A stretch of 64,000 nt of DNA, taken from Papiliotrema nemorosa (taxonomy: Eukaryota; Basidiomycota; Tremellomycetes; Tremellales; Rhynchogastremaceae). The notes beneath the pieces were generated by a model that was not told the origin of the DNA, searched no databases, and saw only the letters and a program-made list of their open reading frames with translations. Made by a program: the position numbers and the translations under genes. The stretch spans positions 248,001 to 312,000 of the forward strand of contig JASKOT010000010.1 in assembly GCA_032158125.1 (NCBI GenBank), in the 5' to 3' direction. This document shows, in pieces, positions 1 to 13,823 of this stretch; the stretch's first letter is position 1, and the number at the start of each line of letters is the position of its first letter.

Positions 1-195
1 CAACGACATTTCACATCACCGTTGGTAGATATCATTGGTCTGGACATGAGCGCATCATTATCGAGCGAGGTAGACACCTGACTCAGATGTTGGCCTGGGT
101 GCACCGGATCTTACGAATATATAGGTCGTAGTTACTGCAGAGTATCGATAAGTCGAAGATCACGGAGACTTTAAAGGTGAGTTCGATCCAAGCTG

Positions 196-438
196 ATGCC
201 AGCCGAGCGCACGAATGCATATCACCATAGCGTCCTGGACCCCGAGCGTGCCACCTCAAGCTTGAAGCGTTTCTTGAAGTGTTTCGACGCGTATGATGGT
301 CCGCTTAGGCAAGCTTCGACAGCAGCAAGACTCGTCAGGACGAGCTTTGGTTGGAGAATCGATACCGAGGGGAAAGCGTGGTTGGTCGGAGCAGTATGGG
401 GCGAATTACAGTCAAGACTAGAGGACATCTTGGATTGA
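196..438 (+). CDS. possible last exon of an unknown gene
   Basis: This is an 80-codon open frame ending at a stop at 436-438. The composition is protein-like (mixed charged and hydrophobic residues, a C-terminal LEDILD), but I recognise no family. It lies tail-to-tail with GPI1, which fits the last exon of a plus-strand gene that begins before the window. It could equally be a chance frame, since the opposite strand is open over nearly the same span. I see no good acceptor that fixes its left end. Confidence 0.22.
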   Translation: MPAERTNAYHHSVLDPERATSSLKRFLKCFDAYDGPLRQASTAARLVRTSFGWRIDTEGKAWLVGAVWGELQSRLEDILD

Positions 439-543
439 TCGCTTTGTCAGAGGCCGAGTTCGATCTTATCGGTTGTTGCTTGCATTAGTCTTCCTTCCAT
501 ATGTACTGTAGCTTTGTATGCAGATCATGTGGTCTTGTAGCAC

Positions 544-2592
544 CTATGCATCTCTCTGCGTTCTCAAAATGCTTGCCAAAGATTTTGGCTTGTTCTGCTA
601 TCAGCATTGCATCGGTGCCCTACATTCACCCTCAAGACCAAAACATGATCTATCGCATGAGCGAGCTGTTTCATCCCTTGTGCGGATGACGCCAGACGCC
701 TACGACCTACAATCACGCCCCCTGACATGTCAGTACCGACGTGATTTAGATATAAAGGCTACAGCCTCACCAGGAAGACGAGAAGGTTCCTTGACGAGCA
801 GCATCAACTCGAATAGCGGGAAAGCATTCAGAGCCATGACGACGAGGTTCAGCATCCAACATAGCGAGATCAACGCTGAACGTATCTGCAGATCAGTGTG
901 ACGACACAAAGTCCATGGCGTACGAGAGCGAAAAGTAGGGCGTATATGGCCACAGTCGGCAGTAGGAAGATGGAGACGGTAAAGAGCAGAGTACCGAGAA
1001 AGAGCTGGTCCACATCATATGCGTAGGAGTCGGTCCTTTGTCGTAGTACGTTCCATCTCTTGCCTATTGGGGTGAATCGACGATACCGCTTGCAGAATAG
1101 AGCTACTGACCTCGGAAGAGATTCCACAGGGATCTCAAAGACGAAAGTTGCCATAGGCATGTCGTACTCGTCAATTGATAGCAGAGGTATAAATGCAATG
1201 TGCTCAGCGCAAGCAGGTCTTCTGCCGCAGCAATCGCGAAAGTCAGCCCGCCAAGGGATATCCAGGCGAGCAGGAACATGATGTTCTGGAGATGGACCTC
1301 CACGACCGGTATCGTGGTCTCTAACTGATTAGTGGAATGATTCATTGAGAAGGGAGACGGCTGACCTGCCCATGATTGAACGATGGTTCCGAGCTTCTGA
1401 CAGAAGAAGTGACTGAGCGGGGTGTTCAACTTCAACCCTATGGGCCAATCATCCAGCCAATGCAGGAGACCTATCACATTTTGACACCCGAACGTCTGCA
1501 AATCAGCACCACAGCCAGTGCCGAGACGCTCACCCGTAAGGCGTATGAGACATGAGGCGTCACGCTCGACGTCGACTGCAGGATGATCTGTCGAGCACAA
1601 TACCCTAGAATAAGGTCGTTCTGTACCAGATCAGCTTAGATCATATGAAGCGGCCCAGAGGCATACCAGAATGAGCCAGACAGTGTTCCAGAATGCCATG
1701 TACCGCTTACTACGTGTCGATATGTCGATTCCTGGCTGGTGGAGCGTTGCACGAAAGCGATCGGGTGAAGAGATCAATTGCGACACGCGTAGAATCACTT
1801 GTTTCACTGGCAGTCAGTCACTGAAGTATATAGATGACGGTGACTCACTGAAGGCACTCTTGCTGGACGCTATATGCTTTGCTTGCAACATGTGGCGTGA
1901 TGCGACTCCTAGATCTTCGTCGATATTCTCTACTGCGGCTGTATCAACGGAAATATCTGTCTGCACAAGTTTTGGACGCGCTCGGCTCCTCGTTGTATGC
2001 AACTCAAGCTGAACATCTCTGACTGCGTTCAGCTAGATATCAGTCCGAGTATAGATCCATGACGAAGGGTGCGAACAAACGGCAGAACATGGGCGATTCC
2101 GCCCTGTGGGTTGGCTGCCAAGCCGGCCATTTGGTAGACTGATGGAGGCTGCGTTTCCGTTTGACCAAGCGAGAAAAACCGTAGGCGAGAAGTATCTGGG
2201 GGCTCAAAGAGGATAAGTTCTATCCTTTTGCTACTGATAAGCTCTCGTCGTGGATATATTTGATCCTTCACTGACTTGCTCGACGAGGGGATGCCAGTCG
2301 AGTCTACGCAGATGACCAGGTCCTCATCGTTCGGAGAGGGCGGGATCCCTTCGCTCTTTCCAGACACAGGGTACAATCTGCCCAACGAAGTCAACGGTGG
2401 AGTTGACATGGATCTGAGCACGTTGTCGACCGATGTGAGATCCTACTTCTAAGCACGACTGAGTACCACGATCCAGCTCGAACTGCTCACCTGTATCGCC
2501 GACACCACCACAAGACTATCTTCTCCGATTTTCCATCCAACAAGGTATCCACCTCTGGCTGTAATACCCCTACTTGGCCAGTAGACCTTCAT
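544..2592 (-). CDS. GPI1: GPI1/PIG-Q, subunit of GPI-N-acetylglucosaminyltransferase
   Basis: Gpi1 is a multi-spanning ER membrane subunit of the complex that adds GlcNAc to phosphatidylinositol, the first step of GPI-anchor synthesis. The family signature is clear: LWNLFRG joins across an intron (1110 down to 1064) to KRWNVLRQR and then [11 protein letters not shown], the most conserved block of PIG-Q proteins. Upstream come [22 protein letters not shown] and [17 protein letters not shown], also typical. I start at the ATG at 2592 (MKVYWPSR). The first intron runs from 2490 to 2443 and restores AIQ-DLTSVDN. Further introns are needed near 2050-2000, 1815, 1640, 1350, 920 and 760. The C-terminus is my reconstruction: RLPGG, an exon with a VLVLR block, an intron with a GCTGATAG acceptor, then a short tail with its stop at 544-546. 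That last part is the least certain. Confidence 0.88.
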
Positions 2593-2834
2593 GTTCGGCC
2601 GTTGAAGGCATAAATCAGCGCCCAGCTGTAGAGATGTTGCAAGAGCATCAAAAGCGATCAACAGCGGGGCTCCGCACTTCCGAAGCGCTCACTGACACCC
2701 TTTGACAAGCGACTTTTTGACCAATCTTTTCTTCGTCCAGTGACCTCTGAAGGCACGCGAAGCGTCAGATCTCTGGCCTGAGGGATTCCGAACAAGGCCT
2801 TGACTGGAGGCGACGAGAGGGAGATGGAATCGTC

Positions 2835-3737
2835 ATGTCGTTCGACACCGACCACATCGAGACGATTTCCCTTCTCCAGGCCATGTACCCCTTACCCGAG
2901 GAATTTACCCTATCACCGAACACGGCGCATTTCCTCGAAGAGCAGGAGAATAACCCTCCTCAATCATTCGAGTTGACCTTGCGGCTCTCTCTAGAAGATC
3001 ACCCCGACAAGCTTGTGGAATTGTGCATCTCCCTGTCGAATACAGATGGAAAGGCAAGTATAAATCCTCGACAACCCGACTGGCTCAATCGAACAGCACA
3101 TCAGACCCTCTCCGACTCTCTTGTCTCTCAGCTTGAAGCTGTCTCACCGAGCGAATATATCCTTGACACGATCGAATCGGTCAAACAGACCGCGGGCGAC
3201 CTGTACGCCGAGAGTCTAGCCCAAGAGTCGGTCAACAATCCCAAAGAGGTGGATCAGCCGGAAGACGACGGGTCACTGGAGAGAGTGTGGTTTTGGTTTC
3301 CGATGCTGTCTACCAGGGAAAAGAGGAAAGATCTGGTAGATTACGCACCACGATACAACCTCACAGGATTCGTTCTCGCTGGTCAGTATTCCTCTCCTGC
3401 GCCGTATTCTACCCGTTTCGTTTCGCAGCTCATCATAGGCAAACCTGCTCTGCTATGTCTGGAAGGAAATGGAAGAGCGGTAGAGAGATACATGTCAGAT
3501 ATCAAGTCCAACTCGTGGGGCGACATACCATCATTCCAGAAGAAAGTCACGGAGCGATTCCGAAGGCCCATCACGATGCAGGAGAGGAAGTTTGACAAAA
3601 TGTCAGATATAACAAACACGGTCAATTATTATGGACAGTATAACCATAGAGGGGATATGGGACAGGTCAGGCTCTTGATGGAACAATGGGGAGTGGGTGA
3701 AGATTTCGGCGCGGCCGTAATGAATAATACGACCTAG
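2835..3737 (+). CDS. RWD-domain protein, RWDD2-like
   Basis: The N-terminal ~110 residues form an RWD domain (a long acidic start, LLQAMYPLPEEF, then an ELTLRLSL strand). The C-terminal half carries the RWFWFPMLST-like block and SFQKKVTERFRR typical of the RWDD2 family C-terminal domain (DUF1115). The cellular role of the family is poorly known; RWD domains usually mediate protein contacts. The frame is open throughout, but residues 183-201 are almost certainly an intron at 3382-3438 (GTCAGT donor, ATAG acceptor, 57 nt). Removing it joins LAG to KPALLCLEG and gives a 281-residue protein. The gene is divergent from GPI1 across a shared gap of about 240 bp. Confidence 0.75.
   Translation: MSFDTDHIETISLLQAMYPLPEEFTLSPNTAHFLEEQENNPPQSFELTLRLSLEDHPDKLVELCISLSNTDGKASINPRQPDWLNRTAHQTLSDSLVSQLEAVSPSEYILDTIESVKQTAGDLYAESLAQESVNNPKEVDQPEDDGSLERVWFWFPMLSTREKRKDLVDYAPRYNLTGFVLAGQYSSPAPYSTRFVSQLIIGKPALLCLEGNGRAVERYMSDIKSNSWGDIPSFQKKVTERFRRPITMQERKFDKMSDITNTVNYYGQYNHRGDMGQVRLLMEQWGVGEDFGAAVMNNTT
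3382..3438 (+). other. probable in-frame 57-nt intron in the RWDD2-like gene
   Basis: The segment has a GTCAGT donor and an ATAG acceptor. It is 57 nt long and stop-free, so it is invisible to an ORF finder. Its translation (YSSPAPYSTRF) interrupts a conserved hydrophobic block, which argues that it is removed. Confidence 0.65.
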
Positions 3738-3977
3738 CATAGCATCCGCTTCTCGCTCAGTCAGCCTACAGGCGTGTTGTCAAAATGTGCATATGGGACA
3801 ACAAAGACGAAGCAAGTGGTAATCCAAATGGGGTATGATGAAGGGGTATCGACAAGTCCCGTGTCTGTTTGAGAAAGCAGTCCTCCTGAAATTGATTGGT
3901 CCACCTGGGACCTTGACTTCCGCACTGTCATACGATGCGCTTCGTAAAGATTCCCTCTCGCTCCATAGTTTGCATCA

Positions 3978-5287
3978 CTAGAACCTCCTGCCGGTGGTGG
4001 CATACGCATTCCTGCTCTGTGTCGGAGGGGCTTGTCCCGGTGGTGCTCGCATTGATCTGGGATCGTATCCTCCTTGTTGTGGTGGTGGGGGTCGCATAGG
4101 TTGTTGTCCAGGGTATGATCTCGACCCTCCATTCGCAGCAGGAGGTGGGATGGGAGTTGATCTGAGATTCGGGTTATTTCGATATGTCGCTGCGAGGTTG
4201 GATGCCGGGACAGCCGGACGAGACGGAGCAGAGGTAGACGCGATACCGGCCATGCCTGCTCTGGAAGAGGGTGCGCTTCGTTGGATAGGGGCAGGATTAG
4301 GTCGAAGGCCTGTGGATGCAGGCCCAGCGGGGGCAGTAGCAGCAGGAGCGCTAGGATTTGGGGCTTGAACTTTCTTCTCTGCGTGTCGAAGGATTTCGTC
4401 ACTGCTGTTCAGCGCCATGTGCGTTGAGGCCGGGTTTTGACTCACTCCAAGAGGTTGAGAACAGCACACGACACGACCCATTCGACACAATCTTCATTCC
4501 CAACTCCAAGTGTCTGCCAGACCTGCTTCTCATCTTCCGTCTTACCCGTTATGGATATCCTTGTCCCTCCTCCCTTCTCCGGGGCATTCTTGGAAATCTT
4601 TCCAAACTTTCACGTCAGTTCAGCTTGAACGGGTTCGCGACCCTATCCTCACCTCGATACGCTTCGGTGGAATTTGGTGTCCTGCATATTTGAAATAGAA
4701 CATCGTCCAGAAATCGGCATTGGGATTCGGTTTAGAGATCTGATATAGCGGTGTATCGTCTTGATTGACAATCTTATAAATGGGCGAAACGACCCCCGTG
4801 TTCTCTATTGTCCAACGTAGATCACGGGAAGCTTCACATCGGACGACATTAGGGGCTTTTCCTTTGGAGACTGTAGGGAGGGAAGAGGTGGATTGACCTG
4901 GTCGATTCGGAGGGAATAGCTTGGCGACGCATAGATCGCCTTGGGGTGAAGGGGTGAGTAGGTAGTTGACGCGGTTCTATATGTCAGCCCGGGGCGATCG
5001 CACTGCAAGTACCTCTTCTGTATGCCTGAATATCAGTATCATAACTTTGAAGCTGTGCAGAATGGATGGACTCACAGATAGGTATACAACACTTGATTCG
5101 GTTGACCTGATTGTTAGAAGTCTGTGCTAATCCGAAAGACCTACCGTGGGGAGTGACGATGAGAGTGGGGAGGTGACCTGGTATCGGTGCATGCTGCGGT
5201 GATGTATACCTACGAATAAGCACATCAAAAGGGTCCACCAAAAAGCGGTACATACACCGAGTAGATGGCTGAAGTTGCAGCATCCAT
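3978..5287 (-). CDS. conserved fungal protein of unknown function, Pro-rich tail
   Basis: I do not recognise a named family. I start at the ATG at 5287 (MDAATSAIYSV), followed by an intron with the strong donor GTATGT. The spliced product contains LPTLIVTPHG, NRVNYLLTPSPQGDL, RWTIENTGVVSPIYKI and ADFWTMFYFKYAGHQIPPKRI, all of which look like structured conserved sequence. A second module holds VWQTLGVGNEDCVEWVVSCAVLNLL. After about residue 230 the chain becomes Ala/Pro/Gly/Arg-rich and disordered (PPPPQQGGYDPRS, ending TTGRRF). About six small introns are needed. There is no signal peptide or membrane segment, so it is probably a soluble protein with a globular front and a flexible tail. Confidence 0.6.
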
Positions 5288-6375
5288 TTTACAGGTAAAC
5301 AAAATAGTCGATCAGATTGCAAAACGTCGTTTGATCGATCGATTTAGCGTTGTGCACCAGTCCAAAGATGTGTCGAGATGTTGATGATACGTGTAGTAGT
5401 GTCAGGGAGAAGAGATGTATCAGCCATGTACACAAAGAAGAGACGTAGCTACGGATATACCGTAGTTGGGAGGAGGGGAGATAGTCTCGTAAAGACGCCT
5501 TCGCCGCAGTCAAAGTCGCAACTCGACCACGAGGAGGCCACAAACAGACTCACCAGCCATGATGACGTTACGGGTTATTCACAGATCCTATAGCGACTCG
5601 ATATATGCGATCTCAAAGTATCAGAGTGTCGACCTTGAACTGAAAGATCACTCGTCGTTGATTGCGAATGCCGTTTCAGCGACCCCTTCCTTTCGCTCAG
5701 ATCTCCCTTGGCAAGAAGGCGATTCAGACCTGTCGATACACAGTGTCGGTGATGTAGCCACGTCGTAAATCTTGCTGTCTGCTGGGAAGTACTCTGGATG
5801 TCGTGTGCGAAGACGAGGTGGATTGGATGAAAATAATGTCACTCTGTGCGCCTTTTGCGGTGTCTGGACAGTTAATCCGATGGGAGATGGGATTTCAGGG
5901 ATTTGTTTACTCGATTTAGGGCGCGACTAACCCACTTCCAACCGAAATCCCTTATCGTTGTCTTCGTCGTCCTGTCGTCTCCAAAGCTGTACACGGGTAT
6001 CTTCAAGAGCGCAGATGCTGAGTGAGCAGGTCTTGCTTGGATTTACTGAAAAGATACGGCCTCATCAGAGACACCCAGAATTATTGGTTTCTAGCTGCCA
6101 TTCCCGACAAGGTTTAGGTGGCGGCCACATAACATAGAGTCTGGACACAATGGCGCTCATACAGGTCAGAGGATGCTATCGGATGGTTCATCGGAATGGG
6201 TCAATTGAGCAAAGCCTCAAAGGAAGCTCTTCCGACAGACCATCTGCCGAAAATTGCGGCTAAAAGAGCAAGACTCCCTGCATGGCTTGCTGCGAGGTTC
6301 CGGCGGCACCGATCAGCATCTCCCGTCGTTACCATTACGGGCGATAAGCAAGCGCTGAGAACTTGATGCATGCTT
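5288..6375. other. about 1.1 kb without a recognisable gene
   Basis: Only short, overlapping open frames on both strands are present, none with family resemblance or a consistent exon chain. The stretch lies between the start of the unknown gene at 5287 and the stop of glutathione synthetase, so it should hold the promoter of the former and the 3' end of the latter. I found no tRNA-like fold or repeat. Confidence 0.5.
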
Positions 6376-8026
6376 CTATGCGTCTATCAGTAATGGACTG
6401 TCAATCGAGCTGATACCTAGTGATGTCAGCTTTGGCCGTTTGGACCGCACTGGACTCACCAATGGCCACACCGCCCTCGTCACTTTCTCTCCCCTTTGTC
6501 CTTAACAAAAATCCCGCTTCTCGGTTCACCACTTGGCTGAGAGCTCCCCCGAACAGGCTCATCCCGTAGATACCCAACTCGCTGACAACGTCCGCCCTTC
6601 TTGCTTGGGTCTCTCCGCCACGCAACAGTAGATTTGAGACCCCTTGTGGAGGTTTGATGAGCTCCATCAAGATGTATCCCTCCTTCTTCTCCGGCTCACC
6701 CTCCTCCCGTGGTTCCTTAGCCAGCGCTTGCAATGCGCCCGGTATGTCCTCCCGATATATGTTGTTTCCACCCCCTTCTCTCTGGGGTTTCAACACGAAT
6801 CGCTCCGACTGAGTCGTAGCGAGTTTGAAAGCTTCTCGTCCGAGATCCGAATCGTCCATGGGCCATAAGCCAATCCAAGTCTGTCTGACCTTGTCCACAT
6901 CCTCCCGCGTGAATGTACCACCTACGTCGGGTCTTGAAGGCGACAACAGGAAGTCTTCCAATACTCCAGGTTCAGCTAAAACCTGTTGGATCTTCTTTGC
7001 ACCAGCCAGTTGGAGAGCCATCGAGGGGCATTTGATAGCTAGGGAAGTTTCGAGTTTGATCCTAGTCTGCCATTCTGCTCCCGAGGTGTAATCAGTAGGT
7101 GTATAGGCGGACCGGTAGTAGATTACGGCGATCTCGGTAGGTTCACCAACTTGAGACGGTATGACGAGCTTCTTCGAGCTAGAGTTGACCTGAGCGAGTC
7201 GGCCCAGTTCGGAAAAGGTGTGTCGTAGGACTCGAATACCGTGTGTTTCCAACAGCTCGTACTCTAGCCATCGTTGGTCGAACACGTTCCTCTCTCCATC
7301 TTGCACTACGAATAGCACAGCAGCATTTTCCTCTCCGTAGGCTTTCCAGCCTTCAGCTAATCCTCCGGCAAGCTCTTTGAGTGACGAGTTGAGAGGGAAA
7401 GACCGTTCTTCAGCGAGGTATGGCGAGACGCCAAAGTAACGATTTGTCGCTTTGCCGAGATACCTGAGGGTCAGTCACCACCACTATAGATGACTCACTG
7501 ATGTAGCTCTCCAGCACGCTGGGATAACCCACCGAAGGATGAAGCGATAGTGTTGAATTCTACTTGTTTTATTTCGGCCCCTACGCCCTGTTCGCCTTCG
7601 TGTAAGAGATAATCTGATCTGAATAAACCCAATTGCAGAGGCTACTCATCAGTCAAGTCTTGATCGCTTTCTCACCTGGACGAGATCCTCCCTGACACTC
7701 TTCCATCCTCTCCACAATTCGCCTTGGAAATCGTCCACCTTGGCTACACTCCCGCCCATGACTCTATCCAAAAACGCCCAGTCGAGCGCTATCCTGGCGT
7801 AAAGCGCATTGTAGACTGGCTGGATACTCCGCACAAGCTCGAAGAGATGTCTCGGAAAGGGAGTAGGGAACAAGGAGAGCGGAGCAGAGATCGTAGTTGT
7901 AGGTGGGAATGTCGGCTTTGGCGGTAGATACGTCAGCCCATGACTCAAGGCGTAGGTCGTAGCTAGCAGAGTCAGGTATTCCTGCTGCTCGGGCGAGACT
8001 ATCGGCGGCCAGGAAGGAAGAGACAT
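6376..8026 (-). CDS. GSH2: glutathione synthetase
   Basis: This enzyme makes glutathione from gamma-glutamylcysteine and glycine using ATP, in the cytosol, as the second step of the pathway. The N-terminal exon has the eukaryotic pattern ATTYALSHGLTYLPPKP. The middle carries KQVEFNTIASSFGGLS (substrate-binding segment) and LFVVQDGERNVFDQRWLEYEL. The ATP-grasp region has FVLKPQREGGGNNIY and ILMELIKPP. The glycine-rich A-loop near the C-terminus is split by an intron: GGVAIG joins to ISSIDSPLLIDA after removal of a GTGAGT...CTAG intron, putting the stop at 6376-6378 rather than at the end of the large exon. I chose the ATG at 8026 (MSLPSWPP) because homologues begin shortly before the ALSHG motif. 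An in-frame ATG at 8068 is possible. The length, near 490 residues, is normal. Confidence 0.92.
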
Positions 8027-8200
8027 GATGTCCTGTCTCAATCTATTGAGGGCCTGTGCTGTATGCAACCCGCCGAGGTGTGGAAACGGCCTCGAAGGTT
8101 GAAAGGAAATGCATCATGAAGTCGAGCACGCCTTTAGTCATACAGACAATATTCAACTTCGGTCATCACCGTCGATCCCCCCCACCGAGGCATCCTCCAC

Positions 8201-10566
8201 CTATCTACCCAACGCACGTCGATACTTGATAAACGCCGTCAAGTTCTCATACACCTCCTCTGCGACAGCCCTCAGTCGGAGATCCTTCCTCCTGTCAATC
8301 TTCTTGACTTCTCCTCGGACGCGAGCCACGTTGCTGGCGAGTATAGCGAGGTACCCCTCACTGACAAACACCCCATCGTAGTCTCTCGTCTCGTCCGAAT
8401 AGATGTCAATGACGGCGTTCAGCAATGCAACCAAGATCTCCGCATTGGGTGCAGAGCCCAGCTGAGATACAAGAAAGCCTCCAATCACCTGTTGATGAGC
8501 TCAGCCAACATATCTTGCCTCACCTTGTTCTCTTCCACTGTCACATTGCGCCTAGACGCCAGACTTGATAGCGTGTCGATGCATCTCGTCTTGGCGATTT
8601 CCGAACGCAGGACCTGAGGCACATCCATCAAAGTCTTGACTTGTCGATCGCTCAATTTGAGCAACTCCGGAGCAATCTTGGCGCAACCCCAAGCGCATCC
8701 TAATGCCATTTCCAACACCTCCAGCCTCAGCTCCTGACCTTTCAGGGTGAGCGCCTCAGGCTCGGACAATAAAGCGTCGATGATTCCAAACATCGCGTCC
8801 CAGATCTGGTTCACCGGGACAATTTGTGTATTCCTTGTCCCGTCCGTCGGCAACGACGCGACGATCGTCAATAATAGGTTGTTGAGGGTTTCCAAGGCGC
8901 GGAGATGCAGTACCGAGAGGATCGAGGTTGTAGGAGGGTGCGGGGACGCAGCAGCGATAGGTGGGAATGATAAAGTGTTGAGAGATGCCAATGAGGAGAG
9001 ACGAGTCGGTAGGGATAGGTTTGAGATGAGATGCTGCAGTGTGACGGCGGTAGTCACCACGACAGGCTGGGCGTCCTCTTGGACCGCGGAATCCCTACCC
9101 ATCGCAATCAAAGCTTCGTCCGGTAACTCTTCATCCTGTTCCATATCTTCTTCTCCATCAATTTCCTCAACCTCCTCCTCGAGCTCGGTATCTTCCAGCC
9201 CGGCGCAAATGCCCGTCAAGATCTCTAAACCGACGACTACCGTTGTCAATGAGCGCTCGATTCGGTCCAGTCCCTGTTCGGCGTCCGATCGATGGTCCGT
9301 CTTGGCTCCCTTGTCCACTTTAGCAGTATCGGACGGCTGGTGTCAGAATTCCCCGGGATCATTACTCACCACCTGGTTGACCAGCTGTAAGACCTCATTC
9401 ACGGTGCCGTTGATATCGACGTCAAGTAGGGAGTTGACCAATGGTAGGATGCTCGAGTTTGTCAAGGCGACAATCTGGACTTGCTCATCGGCCTTGGATC
9501 CAGGTCGGACCAAGTGTCTCATCGCGCCTGATGTCAGCACATACGGTCAGTTGCGACTCACCTGCAACCAAGACCCTGGTCAAAAGAGCTCGACCGTCGT
9601 CGTTGGCAGAGCCATTCGCCTTGCTCTTTCCTTTGCCTTTGATCATGCTAGTATGGTCTTGGTCCACGATAGCGACAAGCTCATTGAGAGCAGCAGGCTG
9701 AGAAATGACGTTCCTGGTGAATGGCCAGTTGTCTTGACTCAGAGAATAAAGAGCGTGTGCTGGCGTCAGCACGATCTCGTAGAGCGACATACCAGCAGCT
9801 AGAGCGACTCCGTTGCCGAGCATCTCTCTTCCGGCCAAAGCCCTCAACAATAAGCCTTCCACATTTGCGGCATTGATGGCAGCCAGTGTCTTGTGATTCG
9901 CCTCGGCCAAGCACCAGATCAAGGAGATGACGTTTTCAGAGAGATTGAGTAGGTGTTTGCGGGATTGCAGCTGAGCGTCGTTGAGCTGTTCGCCAGACTG
10001 AGAGATTATAGAGTCGATGGTTGATGTGATCTGCCATTAATGACCCGGAGTCTGGCGTCATGAGTGCTGTTACTCACTTTACCGTTCAGAACGATAATAT
10101 GTGACATGATCCCCTTGTTGAACATTTCTCCACATAGCTCGTGGCCCCCATCAATAGCTAGGTTCCTATACGTTAGCGATCGACAAGTCAACAGCCCTCA
10201 CCTCAGAGCTCCCGAAGCTTCCACGACCACTTCATCGACGGTATCTGACAATCGTTCGATCAATTCGCCCACCACATTCTTGCTCTGAAACAACCGTCTG
10301 GTAGCCGGATCATTCTGGATCAAATTACACACAGCAGCACAAGCCCAGGTCCTATCGGCATACTCTGGCGATTTGAGCTACACAAATCAGCTCTGCCATA
10401 GACTTAAAACACGTTGCCATACCTTTGCCAGGACCGGTAACATTTGGCTCTGCTTCTGCGCGTCCGCTTGCTGTTGTCCACTTCCAGACCCCAAATGGGC
10501 ATCCGGGACCCGCATAGGGTTATGTCTATCCCCTCTCGTCTTCTTCTTCGTCTGTGCTTTTCCCAT
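8201..10566 (-). CDS. SYO1: Syo1/HEATR3-like symportin
   Basis: Syo1-type proteins are ARM/HEAT-repeat adaptors that import ribosomal proteins L5 and L11 together into the nucleus. The protein starts MGKAQTKKKTRGDRHNP, the basic start typical of the family, followed by a PVLAKV repeat region. A strongly acidic segment (ELEEEVEEIDGEEDMEQDEE, coded near 9120-9200) sits inside a long helical repeat array, as in known symportins. The rest is Leu/Ala-rich helical repeats with a C-terminal LTAFIKYRRALGR. Several short introns interrupt it, including one between the exons at 8485-9318 and 8201-8488. The stop is at 8201-8203. The family call rests on the N-terminus, the repeat character and the acidic loop, not on alignment. 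Confidence 0.72.
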
Positions 10567-11004
10567 GTTGAAGGTGTTGGGTTGTATGCAGGTCACGAGA
10601 AGGTTTTGATGGCTTTTGTGGTTCTCCCAGGTGGAGGCTATTCTGAAATTTATGGCGCAGGAAATAGGCCCCCGGCTGGCTGGACTCTTCTTGCCGAAAA
10701 TAGGCGCAGCCGTGTTATTGCTAATGCTCACCGCGAGGGTACTCTTCTTGCGACCATCACCGTCTAATCCACCCCCGTCCGATTCGTTTCGCTATACGCC
10801 GCCTTTGTACGAGTGCAGCCTTGGGTACCATCGACCAGACCATCGGAGGCCTTCCAGGAATGCACCAGTCCTCTTTGTAAGACGAGAAATCCGATCATTA
10901 AACGCCGAAACCCCGAAAGAGACGAGTTCGCTATTGAACATCGACCTTGGAATTTAGTGTCGGATTATTCTATATAATAATTCGACGTCTATTCGCTGCC
11001 CGAC
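10567..11004. other. divergent promoter region, SYO1 and ZAP1-like gene
   Basis: This 438-bp gap lies between two divergent start codons. A short open frame at 10616-10957 has no coding character. I see no clear Zap1 self-binding element, although I cannot exclude a diverged one. Confidence 0.4.
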
Positions 11005-13064
<2,060 letters not shown>

Positions 13065-13823
13065 AGAAGGATATAGTCAAAAGTCACAGTCTCCCGTCTC
13101 TTTACAAGGACGATCGAGACGGGGAACGCGGGTCTTGTGGTTTTATAGGTCTCTTTAATTCGGGGTGTGCAGGAGTGTAGACTAAAAACGCCACACCCGA
13201 TGTTTACGTGTTTTACGGGTGGGAAATTTACCCTTTGCGGTAATTCTGATCCAGGGCAGGAGGGATTCAACTTGAAACGAGGGTCCGAGGGGTTGGTTTG
13301 TTTGTTTTTCGACATAGCTCATTTGGAGAGACAAGGAAGGGAGGGGGAAGAGAGACACACTCGAGTCACGCCTCGTCGAGAGAGAGAGAGAGGCAGCAGC
13401 GTGGGGATGGGAAGCGATGCAAACAACAGCAACATTTTCTTGCCTGCATCATCATCATCGCTCACTCACCCAGCTCTGACCCTCTCTAGGAAAATCCCGA
13501 CACCCCCCTCCCCTGCCCCCACCGCTCAGACGCTCATTTTTCATTCGGCCTCGTCCCCTCCTTTGATCGACTGTCAAACACCACCCTACACCCCTTCCCC
13601 CTCATTCAACGCCGCCTTCGACCATCATCATATCCACCCATTCGACACTCACTCACACTCTTTCCATCCTGCTCAACTGACAGTAACTCTAGTCGATATA
13701 CCGACACTCGCCAACGCTCAACGTAGCACACACATTCGTTACTCGACCCAACATCACGTCTGAGCGACCCTCAGACCCCTTCATCAAAACTTTCTCTGTC
13801 GACACCACCCCCTTCCTTGAATC
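13065..13823. other. intergenic, upstream of the secreted DPBB gene
   Basis: The stretch contains an AGAGAG run near 13379-13391 and a pyrimidine-rich C/T/A segment from about 13490 to 13820, directly ahead of the next start codon. This is common in highly expressed fungal promoters and leaders. The 198-codon frame at 13167-13763 is low complexity and I do not accept it as a gene. Confidence 0.4.

Noticed and set aside
4141..4370. Gly-rich plus-strand frame at 3994-4368
   Set aside because: It is the reverse of the Pro/Ala-rich tail of the minus-strand unknown gene, which connects to conserved upstream exons.
8747..9802. 351-codon plus-strand frame
   Set aside because: It is the reverse of well-supported SYO1 exons. 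It is Ser-rich because of the reverse complement of an acidic region, and has no family features.
13167..13763. 198-codon plus-strand frame before the secreted protein
   Set aside because: Low-complexity Ser/Pro/His/Thr sequence from a pyrimidine-rich leader. There is no domain and no link to the downstream signal peptide.
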